9,229 nt of DNA from JBFHES01 sp041584015 (GCA_041584015.1 JBFHES010000190.1:1-9229); one strand, 5' to 3'; counted from the stretch's first letter, positions 1 to 6,982 are shown. Translations and numbers: made by a program. The notes: generated by a model not told the origin, from the letters alone.

Positions 1-38
1 GCTAGTATCAATAATAAACTCTGACTAATTTTTTTCAT
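1..38 (-). CDS. 5' end of a secreted or lipid-anchored protein gene, cut by the window edge
   Basis: Reading leftward from an ATG at 36-38, the twelve visible codons give MKKISQSLLLIL, with the frame running off the window. Two lysines followed by a leucine/isoleucine run is the start of a Sec signal peptide, and it resembles the starts of the secreted-protein genes at 2026 and 4176. No clear TAnnTTTG promoter element or Shine-Dalgarno site lies just upstream (39-70). The product cannot be identified from so little. Export is inferred only from the N-terminal pattern. Confidence 0.5.
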   Translation of the reverse strand, partial: MKKISQSLLLIL

Positions 39-250
39 CTTATTATTTTTGGTTTAACATTTACTAATAAATGCCCATTGGAGTGTAGTAGTAAGCAGCT
101 GTGGGAAACACAGCATTGCCAACCGCTCTGCCCTGAGGGGATGAAAACATTACGGCAATTGTTTTGAAAGGTTTCGCTACACTTGCTTGTTAAACGTTAA
201 TTTACGCAGATGAACGCCAGAAGGGGATGAATATCAGAAACTCGTTTATT
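39..250. other. Short intergenic stretch with an unassigned open frame and a small hairpin
   Basis: No recognised gene lies here. On the minus strand one frame is open for 41 codons (189 down to 67, stop at 64-66). An internal ATG at 148-150 would give a 28-residue peptide starting MFSSPQGRAVG and ending in a tyrosine-rich tail. Its composition looks more protein-like than random, so it could be a small gene or the last part of a decayed gene. A 6-bp hairpin (GCTGTG at 98-103, CACAGC at 109-114, loop GGAAA) lies inside it. The 10-mer AGGGGATGAA occurs twice (136-145 and 222-231), which may be chance. Confidence 0.3.
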
Positions 251-286
251 AAAACAAAAAAAGGGAGACTCAACTGAGTCTCCCTT
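251..286 (-). terminator. Rho-independent terminator of the 308-2026 gene
   Basis: A perfect 12-bp inverted repeat (261-272 with 275-286) has only AC between its arms, giving in practice a 10-11 bp stem with a 4-6 nt loop. Read on the minus strand it is followed at once by a T-rich tract (the A-rich bases 251-262 on the plus strand). It begins 22 bases after the stop codon of the minus-strand surface-protein gene, the expected place for its terminator. Confidence 0.9.
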
Positions 287-307
287 GAAATTATATTGTT
301 TTTTAAA

Positions 308-2026
308 CTATCGGTTTAAAACAACTTTTCTTGTAGTTACATTGTTGTCAGCATAAACTTTTACAAAGTAAGTACCGTTTGTTAATGAGCTCATGTCAAT
401 AGATTCTAATTGACCAGCGTTAATAACGTTAGCAACTTCTTCACCTAAAATGTTAAATACGCTAATAGTAGAGTTAGCAGCATTTCCAACAAATAAATTG
501 TCAGTTACAGGGTTAGGATAAACAGCAATTGCATTTGTGTTTACTTCAGCGTTAGCATTATAAACAGCAGGAATAACTACGTTATCAATTTTCATTTGAT
601 ACATGTCAGTTACGTCATAATGACGGAATGCAAGATATAATACTTGTCCAGCATAAGCTGAAAGATCATATTCGTGCTGAGCATATACTTCGTCAACAAG
701 AGTTTCTTCGTGTAATGTAATTGTAAAGTCAGCAATAGCATCAGTTGCAGTAGAGATCATTACAGCATACTTTTCAGCAGCATAAGCAGGATCCTGAGCA
801 GCAACCCACCAAGAAGCAACATCACCAGCAGCTACCATAAATGGGTATGTGATTAACCAGTTGTCTGGATTTAAAGGACCGTCAGTAGCATCCCATGAAG
901 CAGAAGCAGCACAGTAGTCACCTTCTTGAGCAGCAACGCCAGCAGGATCAGTTTGGTGCCAATCAAATGCGTCACCATCAGCATTGTTTGTTGTCCAACC
1001 TACTGGAGGAAATGCGTTCTCAAAGCTTTCACCTACAACTGGAGCAGTTCCTGTTTCAGCAGATAGCTCTAAATTGTAAGTAAACATTGCCATGCCGTCA
1101 TAAACAGGAGGGGCAATAACAACCCAGTAGTTACCCGGAGCTAATAAAGAACTAGTCATTGTTTCACCTAGTTCCATACCATTCGCATTAACTGACTCTA
1201 ATACAGACATGTCTTCGTTACCAATCCAAATAATAACATCGCCACACATAATGTCAGCAGTAGCAGTAATTGTAGCATAGTCAGTTAAAACAACGTCAAA
1301 CCAATCCATATCGCGAGAACCACCAACAGCTTCTAGAGTACCAGTAATCTGTGTTGGAGCAGCAGTTGTACCTAAAGCACGTGGGTCATACTGAACAGGA
1401 GTTTCGTTAATTCCACCGTTTGGCTCAATTTCAGAAGCACCTACAGCAACCAATGCGTCAACACATGGAGCAGCTGCGTCTAAAGTGAATGTCCATGCAC
1501 CAGTAGCAGTTGCATCATAAGCACCAATAACAAAGAAATAAGTTGTACCTGCAACAGCATTTACAGTTAAAGTCTCAACAAAAGGAGCAGCCATATTGTC
1601 ATCTACTCCACCTACAACAGATGCAATAGGATCAAGACAATCAGTGAACACAGAAAAAGCTTCGTCAAAGTCAGCAGTAACCTCAGCAGTTAATACTTCG
1701 TCAACAGTACATGTGTATGAATAAACAACATCAGCACCACTATGTCCCCAAGTAGTAAGTGAATCAAGACCGTAAACATTTGTAAATGTTTCAATAGCAG
1801 TTCCTGTTTCAGTTGCAGGAGCAGCAGCTACGATAAATGCATCAGTACAATCGTCACCAGTTATTCTCACATCAGCGTTTGTTTTGTGAGCAAATGCGCT
1901 TACATCACGCTTGTTAGCAAAAGGAGAATTGTTATCAACCTTTGGGCTAATGTCACGGGTTATTTGGCTGAAACCTACAGTAGCAACCAAAAGGGTAATT
2001 AAACTTAATAGATAAAATTTCTTCAT
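308..2026 (-). CDS. T9SS-sorted surface protein with gingipain-adhesin-like (choice-of-anchor J) domain
   Basis: The 572-residue product starts with a Sec signal peptide (KK then a hydrophobic run, probable cleavage after VGFS at residue 20). Residues about 58-183 and 188-322 look like two beta-sandwich modules of the pre-peptidase C-terminal kind: each begins near a Cys (DDCTDAF, APCVDA), and the second has the typical EPNGGINETP opening and SRDMDWFDV. Residues about 332-487 match the cleaved-adhesin/choice-of-anchor J jelly roll (ESFENAFPPVGWT, NPDNWLIT, LYLAFRHYD, KIDNVVI). Residues about 500-572 are a type A T9SS sorting domain (YPNPVTD at 503-509, ILGEEV, LTNGTYFVKV, terminal RKVVL). By family knowledge it is exported by T9SS, the C-terminal domain is removed, and the protein is released or anchored to surface lipopolysaccharide. 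No catalytic motif is visible, so adhesion or binding is inferred. Codons favour GCT, GTT and GGT strongly, which suggests high expression. Confidence 0.9.
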   Translation of the reverse strand: MKKFYLLSLITLLVATVGFSQITRDISPKVDNNSPFANKRDVSAFAHKTNADVRITGDDCTDAFIVAAAPATETGTAIETFTNVYGLDSLTTWGHSGADVVYSYTCTVDEVLTAEVTADFDEAFSVFTDCLDPIASVVGGVDDNMAAPFVETLTVNAVAGTTYFFVIGAYDATATGAWTFTLDAAAPCVDALVAVGASEIEPNGGINETPVQYDPRALGTTAAPTQITGTLEAVGGSRDMDWFDVVLTDYATITATADIMCGDVIIWIGNEDMSVLESVNANGMELGETMTSSLLAPGNYWVVIAPPVYDGMAMFTYNLELSAETGTAPVVGESFENAFPPVGWTTNNADGDAFDWHQTDPAGVAAQEGDYCAASASWDATDGPLNPDNWLITYPFMVAAGDVASWWVAAQDPAYAAEKYAVMISTATDAIADFTITLHEETLVDEVYAQHEYDLSAYAGQVLYLAFRHYDVTDMYQMKIDNVVIPAVYNANAEVNTNAIAVYPNPVTDNLFVGNAANSTISVFNILGEEVANVINAGQLESIDMSSLTNGTYFVKVYADNNVTTRKVVLNR

Positions 2027-2058
2027 GATTTATTTAAAATTATGTTAAAAATAGAGTG

Positions 2059-2066
2059 CAAATATA
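2059..2066 (-). promoter_or_regulatory. Candidate -7 promoter element for the 308-2026 gene
   Basis: On the minus strand the sequence is TATATTTG, an exact match to the Bacteroidota -7 consensus TAnnTTTG, 32 bases upstream of the ATG. No TTG or TTTG is found 17-23 bases further upstream, so the -33 half is missing or weak. The position fits a short untranslated leader. Confidence 0.45.
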
Positions 2067-2128
2067 TCAATTAATAGCAGCCATGTAATAGGCTTTAACC
2101 TATTTTTAAACATTTTTATGAATTGTTG

Positions 2129-2157
2129 TTGCAGGACGGATTAATAAGTTATGTTCG
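2129..2157 (+). promoter_or_regulatory. Candidate promoter for the sugar kinase gene
   Basis: TTG (2129-2131), an 18-base spacer and TATGTTCG (2150-2157) match the TTG-N17-23-TAnnTTTG pattern with one mismatch in the -7 box. The box ends 30 bases before the ATG at 2188. It lies between the two divergent genes, about 60 bases beyond the oppositely oriented element at 2059-2066. Confidence 0.35.
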
Positions 2158-2187
2158 TTCTTTTCGACACGATAAAATTACTCGTTT

Positions 2188-3093
2188 ATGAAAAGGAATG
2201 TGTACTGTTTAGGTGAGGCTGTGCTCGATGTTACTGTGAAATCCGAAACTCAGGCAGTTCTTAATCCAGGTGGTTCCATGCTAAATTCGGCGGTTTCTTT
2301 GGCGCGTGCCGGACATACCGTACATTTTATCGGTGAACTGGCAAAGGATATAGCCGGATCGCTTATTCGAGCATTCTTAGCTAAGAATAATGTGTGCCTT
2401 ACGAACACCAATATGCTAAGCACTGCTACGCCTTTAGCCATCTCAAAACTTGATGAGCATGGAAACGCGCAGTATGATTTTTATAAACAGGATCTTGAGT
2501 CAGATGCGCAAACTTGTGAAATTAATTTTCATTATGGTGATGTTTTATTATTTGGATCAAGTTATGCTACATCGCCCTTACACCGGAAAAAAGTTCTTTC
2601 AGTAGTGCAGTCGGCACGCAAAGCTGGTGCAATAATTATTTATGATCCCAACTTCAGACCAGCCTTGGTGCCTAAGCTTCCTGCCTTAAGTAATATGATT
2701 TACGAGAATATTTCCATGGCAGATATTGTGCGGGCAACAGACGATGATATAAGATTGATGTTCGAGCTGGCTGAGATAGATGCTATCTATCAAATGATCA
2801 GTAAGCTCGGCTGCGAAAATTTGATTCTCTCTGCCGGAGCCAATCCCTTACAGATTAAAACGCCACAGTATCAACACCAAATTGATATTCCTCAAATGAA
2901 AACAGTTTCAACCATTGGTGCCGGTGATGCATTTAATGCCGGATTAATAGCTTCTTTAGTGGAGCAAAATATTCAAGGTGCCGATTTAGCTTTATTGGAA
3001 TTGGATAATTGGATTGCTCTGGCTGCCAATGGAATTAAGTTCGCCCGGGCTGTTTGTGGGGCTGATGAGAATTACATTCCAGTGAATGATTGA
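2188..3093 (+). CDS. PfkB-family carbohydrate kinase (fructokinase-like)
   Basis: The 301-residue product has the usual length of a cytosolic PfkB (ribokinase-family) sugar kinase, which phosphorylates a sugar or sugar derivative using ATP. The N-terminal strand GEAVLDV (9-15) carries the Asp that usually contacts the sugar. PGGSMLNSAVSLARAG (27-42) is the first PfkB signature region. YDPNFR (152-157) is the conserved strand found in fructokinases and related enzymes. GAGDAFNAGL (244-253) is the second signature, with Asp247 as the expected catalytic base and the glycines forming the anion hole. The usual DT before that glycine run is ST here, a mild departure. The exact substrate cannot be read from the sequence; fructose is only the most common choice for this subgroup. 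It is a single gene between two secreted-protein genes, divergent from one and convergent with the other, with its own promoter candidate and no clear Shine-Dalgarno site. Confidence 0.92.
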   Translation: MKRNVYCLGEAVLDVTVKSETQAVLNPGGSMLNSAVSLARAGHTVHFIGELAKDIAGSLIRAFLAKNNVCLTNTNMLSTATPLAISKLDEHGNAQYDFYKQDLESDAQTCEINFHYGDVLLFGSSYATSPLHRKKVLSVVQSARKAGAIIIYDPNFRPALVPKLPALSNMIYENISMADIVRATDDDIRLMFELAEIDAIYQMISKLGCENLILSAGANPLQIKTPQYQHQIDIPQMKTVSTIGAGDAFNAGLIASLVEQNIQGADLALLELDNWIALAANGIKFARAVCGADENYIPVND

Positions 3094-3143
3094 ATATGTA
3101 ATCATGCGCTGAATTTGTCTGATGGGTTTGAAAATATGTTGGC

Positions 3144-3176
3144 AAAAAAAAGCGGATTCAATCCCGAACCCGCTTT
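3144..3176 (-). terminator. Terminator of the 3199-4176 gene, possibly bidirectional
   Basis: The arms 3149-3159 and 3166-3176 pair over 11 positions around a 6-nt loop. On the minus strand the pairing is continuous (one G-U), while on the plus strand one A-C mismatch interrupts it. Eight A bases at 3144-3151 give the T-tract for minus-strand transcripts. The 3' flank on the plus strand (TTTGTATATTTT) is only loosely T-rich, so service to the convergent kinase gene ending at 3093 is possible but weaker. Confidence 0.85.
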
Positions 3177-3198
3177 GTATATTTTGAATAGAAGTTGT

Positions 3199-4176
3199 TT
3201 ACTGAACAACAATTCTTTGAGCAATTCTTGATGAACCTGCTTCAACCGTAACAAAGTAAGTTCCGTTTGCAAGGCTGTTTACGTTTAAGCTGGAAGTGAA
3301 TTGTCCGGCAGTTTTAAAACCTTCAGCTAGTTCCATAACTACTTGTCCGTTAAGACCAGCAACTTTAATGTTTACATCGGCGCTATTTTCAATAGCATAG
3401 CTAATGTTCAATACATCAGTTGTTGGATTTGGATAACAGCTAACTTTAACACCGTTTAAAAAGTTTGCATCTTCAATTGAGTTAGGAGCCATATTGATAA
3501 CAGGGAAGATTGCTAAGTCAATATCAAGAATGTCTGGAGCAGCTGCCCAAGAAGTTGACATTTTGTTCATTGAACCATCTGACCATTGTTCCCAGTTTAG
3601 TTCATCACCTTGTGCATCGCCATTTGTTGTAGTAGCTAAGGTATATAGACTTAAAATACCAGCTACATCAAAAGTTGCGCTCATATCAATACCAGCACCA
3701 TATTTTCCGCTAACAGCAACAGGAGCGTCTAACATAGCAACAGTGTAACCAGTTGTGTCCATGTCTGCATAAAGAACAGTTTTAGCAGCTGCAACAACAG
3801 ACGGTGTGTCAGCGTCGAATGTGTAAACACTAAAATTAAAAGATCCGTTATCTGCATTTACAGAATCATTATCAACTTTCACAGGGATAACAATTAAAGC
3901 ACCTTCTACTGAATAACCAGTTCCTGCATCATATTCCTGAATTTTTGCCATGTCAGCATAGGTGTTGATTCCTGCAACAAAACCAGCAAAGTTTCCAGAA
4001 GCATCATTGGTTGTGTAGTAGGTTAATCCTGCTTCATTCCAATGTGTTGGCATTACTGTGTCGGTAACTACCTTGTTGGCTTTAAAGTTTACCGGAACTT
4101 GTTGGTCGATGGTACGCTGTGCGTTAACCATTCCAACTACGCATAATAGCGCGATAATTAGGTTTAATTTTTTCAT
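3199..4176 (-). CDS. Secreted protein with T9SS type A sorting domain, passenger unknown
   Basis: The 325-residue product begins with a clear signal peptide (MKKLNLIIALLCVVG, probable cleavage around VNAQ at 17-20). The C-terminal part (about 243-325) is a type A T9SS sorting domain: YPNPTTD (248-254), LNGQVVMEL (275-283), LANGTYFVTV (302-311) and a final RIVVQ. The middle, about 25-235, is rich in Asp, Ala, Thr and Val with probable beta strands (YSVEGALIVIPVKVDNDS, FNFSVYTFDADTP, YGAGIDMSAT), suggesting a beta-sandwich of the sort found in Bacteroidota surface proteins. I do not recognise a catalytic motif. By family knowledge the protein crosses the outer membrane through T9SS. It has its own promoter candidate upstream and a strong terminator downstream, so it is probably monocistronic. 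Its sorting domain is of the same type as that of the 308-2026 protein, but the passengers look unrelated. Confidence 0.88.
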   Translation of the reverse strand: MKKLNLIIALLCVVGMVNAQRTIDQQVPVNFKANKVVTDTVMPTHWNEAGLTYYTTNDASGNFAGFVAGINTYADMAKIQEYDAGTGYSVEGALIVIPVKVDNDSVNADNGSFNFSVYTFDADTPSVVAAAKTVLYADMDTTGYTVAMLDAPVAVSGKYGAGIDMSATFDVAGILSLYTLATTTNGDAQGDELNWEQWSDGSMNKMSTSWAAAPDILDIDLAIFPVINMAPNSIEDANFLNGVKVSCYPNPTTDVLNISYAIENSADVNIKVAGLNGQVVMELAEGFKTAGQFTSSLNVNSLANGTYFVTVEAGSSRIAQRIVVQ

Positions 4177-4211
4177 CTTGATTATTTGTTTGATTGAAAT
4201 TCTAAAGCGCG

Positions 4212-4247
4212 CAAAATTATTTAAAGATGGCTACGATCCGCATCAAA
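4212..4247 (-). promoter_or_regulatory. Candidate promoter for the 3199-4176 gene
   Basis: Read on the minus strand, TTTG (4247-4244), 24 bases and TAATTTTG (4219-4212) form a Bacteroidota-type promoter. The -7 box is an exact consensus match. The spacer is one base longer than the usual 17-23. The box ends 35 bases before the ATG. The rest of the 4177-4392 gap shows no gene. Confidence 0.5.
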
Positions 4248-4392
4248 TAAGCTTTTTAAGGTTTTTTTATGATTTGGATGTATTTCTGTGTAGTTAGATT
4301 TTAACGTTTAGCTGAGCTTCCTGAGCTTAATGGTTTATAACTGATTGTGTTATTCAAATTAGCATAATTTTAACACCTGCTTTTTTGTTAAA

Positions 4393-4800
4393 TTATTTCT
4401 TCAAATAGCTTATTGTATTGTTAAAAAGCTCGAAGAAATAAATCTTCTGAAAGAAGGAATCCTGCAATGCGGTGAGTGCTTTGGCGCTTACCAATTGATC
4501 GGCATTGAAAAAATCGATGGTGATGATGAGCCAATGCTGTGCAATATGCTTCGAATGATAAGTGCGATACTTAATGTTTTTTATGTTAACCATCTCGATT
4601 ATCTGCGAATTCAAACTACCCTTTTGCCCAGGATTACCAACTGATGTAAGTTCAATTCCAATCCATTTTTTATGTGTTACTTTGAGAATAAAATCAGGAG
4701 CCTCAGAAGCTACCAGTTTGCCTTTCGGAAATTCGGGTAGTGTTTGCCTGAATTGTTCAATAGCAAGTAGCTCTTGTTGTTTCTGAAAGTCTCGATTCAT
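4393..4800 (-). CDS. Small hypothetical protein with PD-(D/E)XK-nuclease-like core
   Basis: The product is 135 residues with no signal peptide or membrane segment, so probably cytosolic. Residues 28-52 carry an Asp (EAPDF, D36) in front of a hydrophobic strand, a basic turn (THKK) and then IGIELT (47-52). That order resembles the PD...(D/E)XK core of restriction-endonuclease-like proteins, with E33, D36 and E50 as possible metal ligands. The canonical lysine two residues after the glutamate is Thr52, so activity may be lost or the lysine moved. Further strands HWLIITIDF (89-97) and IYFFELF (120-126) fit an alpha/beta fold. Its ATG lies 45 bp after the stop of the TetM-like GTPase gene on the same strand, which allows co-transcription, but a promoter-like element just before the ATG argues for separate expression too. 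Nothing clearly terminator-like follows. The gene looks real from its coherent frame and composition; the nuclease link is an inference. Confidence 0.7.
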   Translation of the reverse strand: MNRDFQKQQELLAIEQFRQTLPEFPKGKLVASEAPDFILKVTHKKWIGIELTSVGNPGQKGSLNSQIIEMVNIKNIKYRTYHSKHIAQHWLIITIDFFNADQLVSAKALTALQDSFFQKIYFFELFNNTISYLKK

Positions 4801-4804
4801 GAAA

Positions 4805-4835
4805 CAAAGTTACGGAACTTTTATATACCTGTAAA
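4805..4835 (-). promoter_or_regulatory. Possible promoter directly before the 4800 start codon
   Basis: On the minus strand TAACTTTG (4812-4805) matches TAnnTTTG exactly, and TTTA (4835-4832) lies 19 bases upstream as a poor -33 match. The -7 box ends only four bases before the ATG, so transcription would begin at or about the start codon and make a leaderless or nearly leaderless mRNA. It could equally be a chance match in an A+T-rich gap. Confidence 0.3.
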
Positions 4836-4845
4836 CGAGCAGCGC

Positions 4846-6813
4846 TTACTGAATTGCACCTCTCCACTTGAGAATAAACTTTGATCTGTCCAATGGATTA
4901 ATGCCAATGTATGCTCTGATTTCTCCTTCAGCATCGCTGCATGGTCGGTATTCCAAAAAACGGGTTTGAATACGGGCTTTCCCGCCGGAGCGAGAAGTAA
5001 GTTTTACCGAATAGTCCATTGATGTAGACAGGGGCAGCGTTCCTTGCATGGTAAAGTTCTCATTGCCTATTTCGGGAGATTCAAAAGTGCCACGCATTTG
5101 TGTAATATCACTCACTATCTGACCAAGCAGGCTTTCTGGTGCGTTTATGGTAAATGCCAGGATTGGTTCTAGTAGTGTTGTTCCGCAATTCTGCATGGCC
5201 TTCATAATTGCCATTTTTGTGGCCAGGATAAAATCACCCGGGCGCGAATGTACCTCATGATCTTCACCACCAACCAGGCTTACTTTGCAATCTGTAAGTT
5301 CCCATCCCTTTATGCCTTGTTTGGTTCCTTGCAGGATGGTTCGTTCCACTTCGTTCTGGTATTTCTGATGAATGTCGTTTACGCTTACTTTAGAGCTAAA
5401 GCTAACTCCACTTCCCGGAGTGCCTGGTTCGAGTTCTAATTTAACAACAGCCCAGCAAGGTTTTGGCATGGTGTAGCTTTCAAAGCCACTTGCAATACTT
5501 ACCGGTGTTTCTTTGTAAATAACTTTCGGAGGCTGGAAGCTTGCTTCAATTCCGAACCTCTCTTTTAGCTGAAAGGTGAGAATGTCAATTTGAATCCAAC
5601 CCATGATCTTAAGGTGTAATTCACGCTCATCTTTCATCCAGGTGAATTCAAGCTCCGGGTCTTCGATGCTTAATTGTTGGAGTGCTTCTGCAAGTTTAGC
5701 GTAGTCCGCTTCGTTGGCTGGAACAGCGGCGGTTGTTAGCAAGGCCTGTGCAATAACTGTCTGTTGCGAATCGATGGTTTGCTCGCCAATTGTTGCACCA
5801 ATTCTTGCTTCCGAAATACCACTTAGAAGTGCAATGGATCCGGCTTCAATAGATTTTACATCTGCTAATTTTCCATTACTTGCTACTTTAATTTGATTGG
5901 CCTTTTGTGGCGTTTCAGCTGTACTAATCCTAAATGGTTCTTTTGCTTTTAAATTACCGGAAAATATACGCACACCTGCGGTTCTGCCTAGCGTCTTATC
6001 GTGATCTATTCTGTAGATTACTCCTGATAAATTTTGGCTGTTGGAATATTCCGGTGCCGGGAGTAAGGAGATAATGGCATGTAAAAGTTGCTGAACTCCA
6101 ATTCCCATTTTAGCTGATCCAAGGATGACCGGTAGTACCTGTGCCGCCTTTGTTTGCTCTTTTAGTATTGATGTTAATGCAGCTGTCGATGGTAGCTCTC
6201 CTTCCAGATAGGCTTCCATTAAGGCTTCATTATTATTGCACATTATCTCAATTCCTGCGTCTTGAAAAACCGGATCGAATACCTCTGAATTTCCTGAGAT
6301 GGAAAGCTGCTCGCTTCCAATATTGTTTGCGCTTTGTAATACCACTATGTCAGCGCTAATTTCTTTTGTAATTTCCTCAATACATCTTTCTAGGTCGGTA
6401 CCGGGCCTATCCAGTTTATTGATGAAGATTAGCGTAGGGATTTTTTGTTGCTTCAGTGCTTCCCATAATATGGAGGTCTGACTTTGAATGCCATCGGGAG
6501 CAGATATTACGAGCACAACCGCATCAACCGCAAGAAGGCTGCGTTGTACTTCTGCAGCAAAATCGGCATGCCCCGGAGAATCTATAATATTGATTTGATG
6601 GTTTTTCCATGCTAGCGAAGTAAGGGCTGCTTTAACCGAAATGCCCCGCTGACGCTCAATGCTCAAACTATCGGTCTGCGCTGTTCCCTTATCAACACTT
6701 CCCTGTTCGCGAATGGCACCGGTGATGAATAGCAGGTTTTCTGTTATTGAGGTCTTGCCTGCATCCACATGGGCAACTATGGCAATGTTTCTTATTTGTT
6801 CAATGCTTGTCAT
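4846..6813 (-). CDS. TetM/EF-G-family translation GTPase, ribosomal-protection-like
   Basis: The 655-residue product from the ATG at 6813 (TetM-type proteins are about 640) shows all GTPase motifs: AHVDAGKTS (14-22), RGIS (56-59), DSPGH (78-82), NKLD (132-135) and GSAKMGIG (232-239). The switch region GSVDKGTAQTDSLSIERQRG is TetM-like rather than EF-G-like. Domains II-V follow, with PPKVIYKETP, the GSGVSFSSKVSV strand, a domain IV tip GGEDHEVHSRPGDF (515-528) and a final INPLDRSKFILKWRGAIQ. Such factors bind the ribosome in EF-G's place, and TetM, TetO and TetQ use the YSPVST tip loop to dislodge tetracycline. Here the tip has histidines, as in EF-G, so resistance is doubtful and a general translation-factor role is possible. 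The upstream ATG at 6864 would add 17 residues but overlaps the likely promoter, and homology begins at the MTSIEQIRNIAIVAHVD start. The small gene ending at 4393 follows 45 bp downstream. Confidence 0.88.
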   Translation of the reverse strand: MTSIEQIRNIAIVAHVDAGKTSITENLLFITGAIREQGSVDKGTAQTDSLSIERQRGISVKAALTSLAWKNHQINIIDSPGHADFAAEVQRSLLAVDAVVLVISAPDGIQSQTSILWEALKQQKIPTLIFINKLDRPGTDLERCIEEITKEISADIVVLQSANNIGSEQLSISGNSEVFDPVFQDAGIEIMCNNNEALMEAYLEGELPSTAALTSILKEQTKAAQVLPVILGSAKMGIGVQQLLHAIISLLPAPEYSNSQNLSGVIYRIDHDKTLGRTAGVRIFSGNLKAKEPFRISTAETPQKANQIKVASNGKLADVKSIEAGSIALLSGISEARIGATIGEQTIDSQQTVIAQALLTTAAVPANEADYAKLAEALQQLSIEDPELEFTWMKDERELHLKIMGWIQIDILTFQLKERFGIEASFQPPKVIYKETPVSIASGFESYTMPKPCWAVVKLELEPGTPGSGVSFSSKVSVNDIHQKYQNEVERTILQGTKQGIKGWELTDCKVSLVGGEDHEVHSRPGDFILATKMAIMKAMQNCGTTLLEPILAFTINAPESLLGQIVSDITQMRGTFESPEIGNENFTMQGTLPLSTSMDYSVKLTSRSGGKARIQTRFLEYRPCSDAEGEIRAYIGINPLDRSKFILKWRGAIQ

Positions 6814-6861
6814 TACGTACTTCTCTTGATGAACAAAGAAACAAATTGAAGCTTGCTTCGC

Positions 6862-6889
6862 CAAAACTATCCAGGTAATGTTTTTTCAA
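6862..6889 (-). promoter_or_regulatory. Candidate promoter for the TetM-like GTPase gene
   Basis: On the minus strand TTG (6889-6887), 17 bases and TAGTTTTG (6869-6862) match the full Bacteroidota pattern with allowed spacing. The expected transcription start near 6855 leaves a leader of about 40 bases before the ATG at 6813. It also excludes the ATG at 6862-6864 from the mRNA, which decides the start-codon choice. Confidence 0.55.
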
Positions 6890-6932
6890 TGAGAGATGAG
6901 TTGTAGGAGGTATTGTTTGAGAATTGTCAGAT

Positions 6933-6979
6933 AAAAAAAACAGCAGAATAATCTTCACTAGGAACTTTATCTGCTGTTT
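6933..6979 (-). terminator. Terminator of the 51-residue-protein gene
   Basis: AAACAGCAGA (6938-6947) pairs perfectly with TCTGCTGTTT (6970-6979). The 22-nt interior can fold further on the minus strand (UAA/UUA and UUC/GAA pairs around CUAGU). Eight A bases at 6933-6940 become a U-run for minus-strand transcripts. It lies 74 bases past the stop at 7054, insulating the GTPase promoter at 6862-6889 from that gene. Confidence 0.8.
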
Positions 6980-6982
6980 CTT

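Noticed and set aside
2250..2441. Antisense frame inside the sugar kinase gene
   Set aside because: It is the opposite-strand shadow of the conserved PfkB N-terminal region, with no promoter or start signal of its own.
4058..4297. 79-codon plus-strand frame over the start of the 3199-4176 gene
   Set aside because: It overlaps a clear signal-peptide start and that gene's promoter on the other strand, and its composition is not protein-like.
4301..4392. Repeated GAGCTT in the gap downstream of the 135-residue gene
   Set aside because: Two 6-mers three bases apart do not form a useful hairpin and lack a T-run, so there is no support for a terminator or operator.
4846..6813. Naming the gene as tet(M), tet(Q) or fusA
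   Set aside because: The switch region is TetM-like but the tip loop lacks YSPVST, and the length and switch sequences differ from true EF-G. A specific symbol is not justified.
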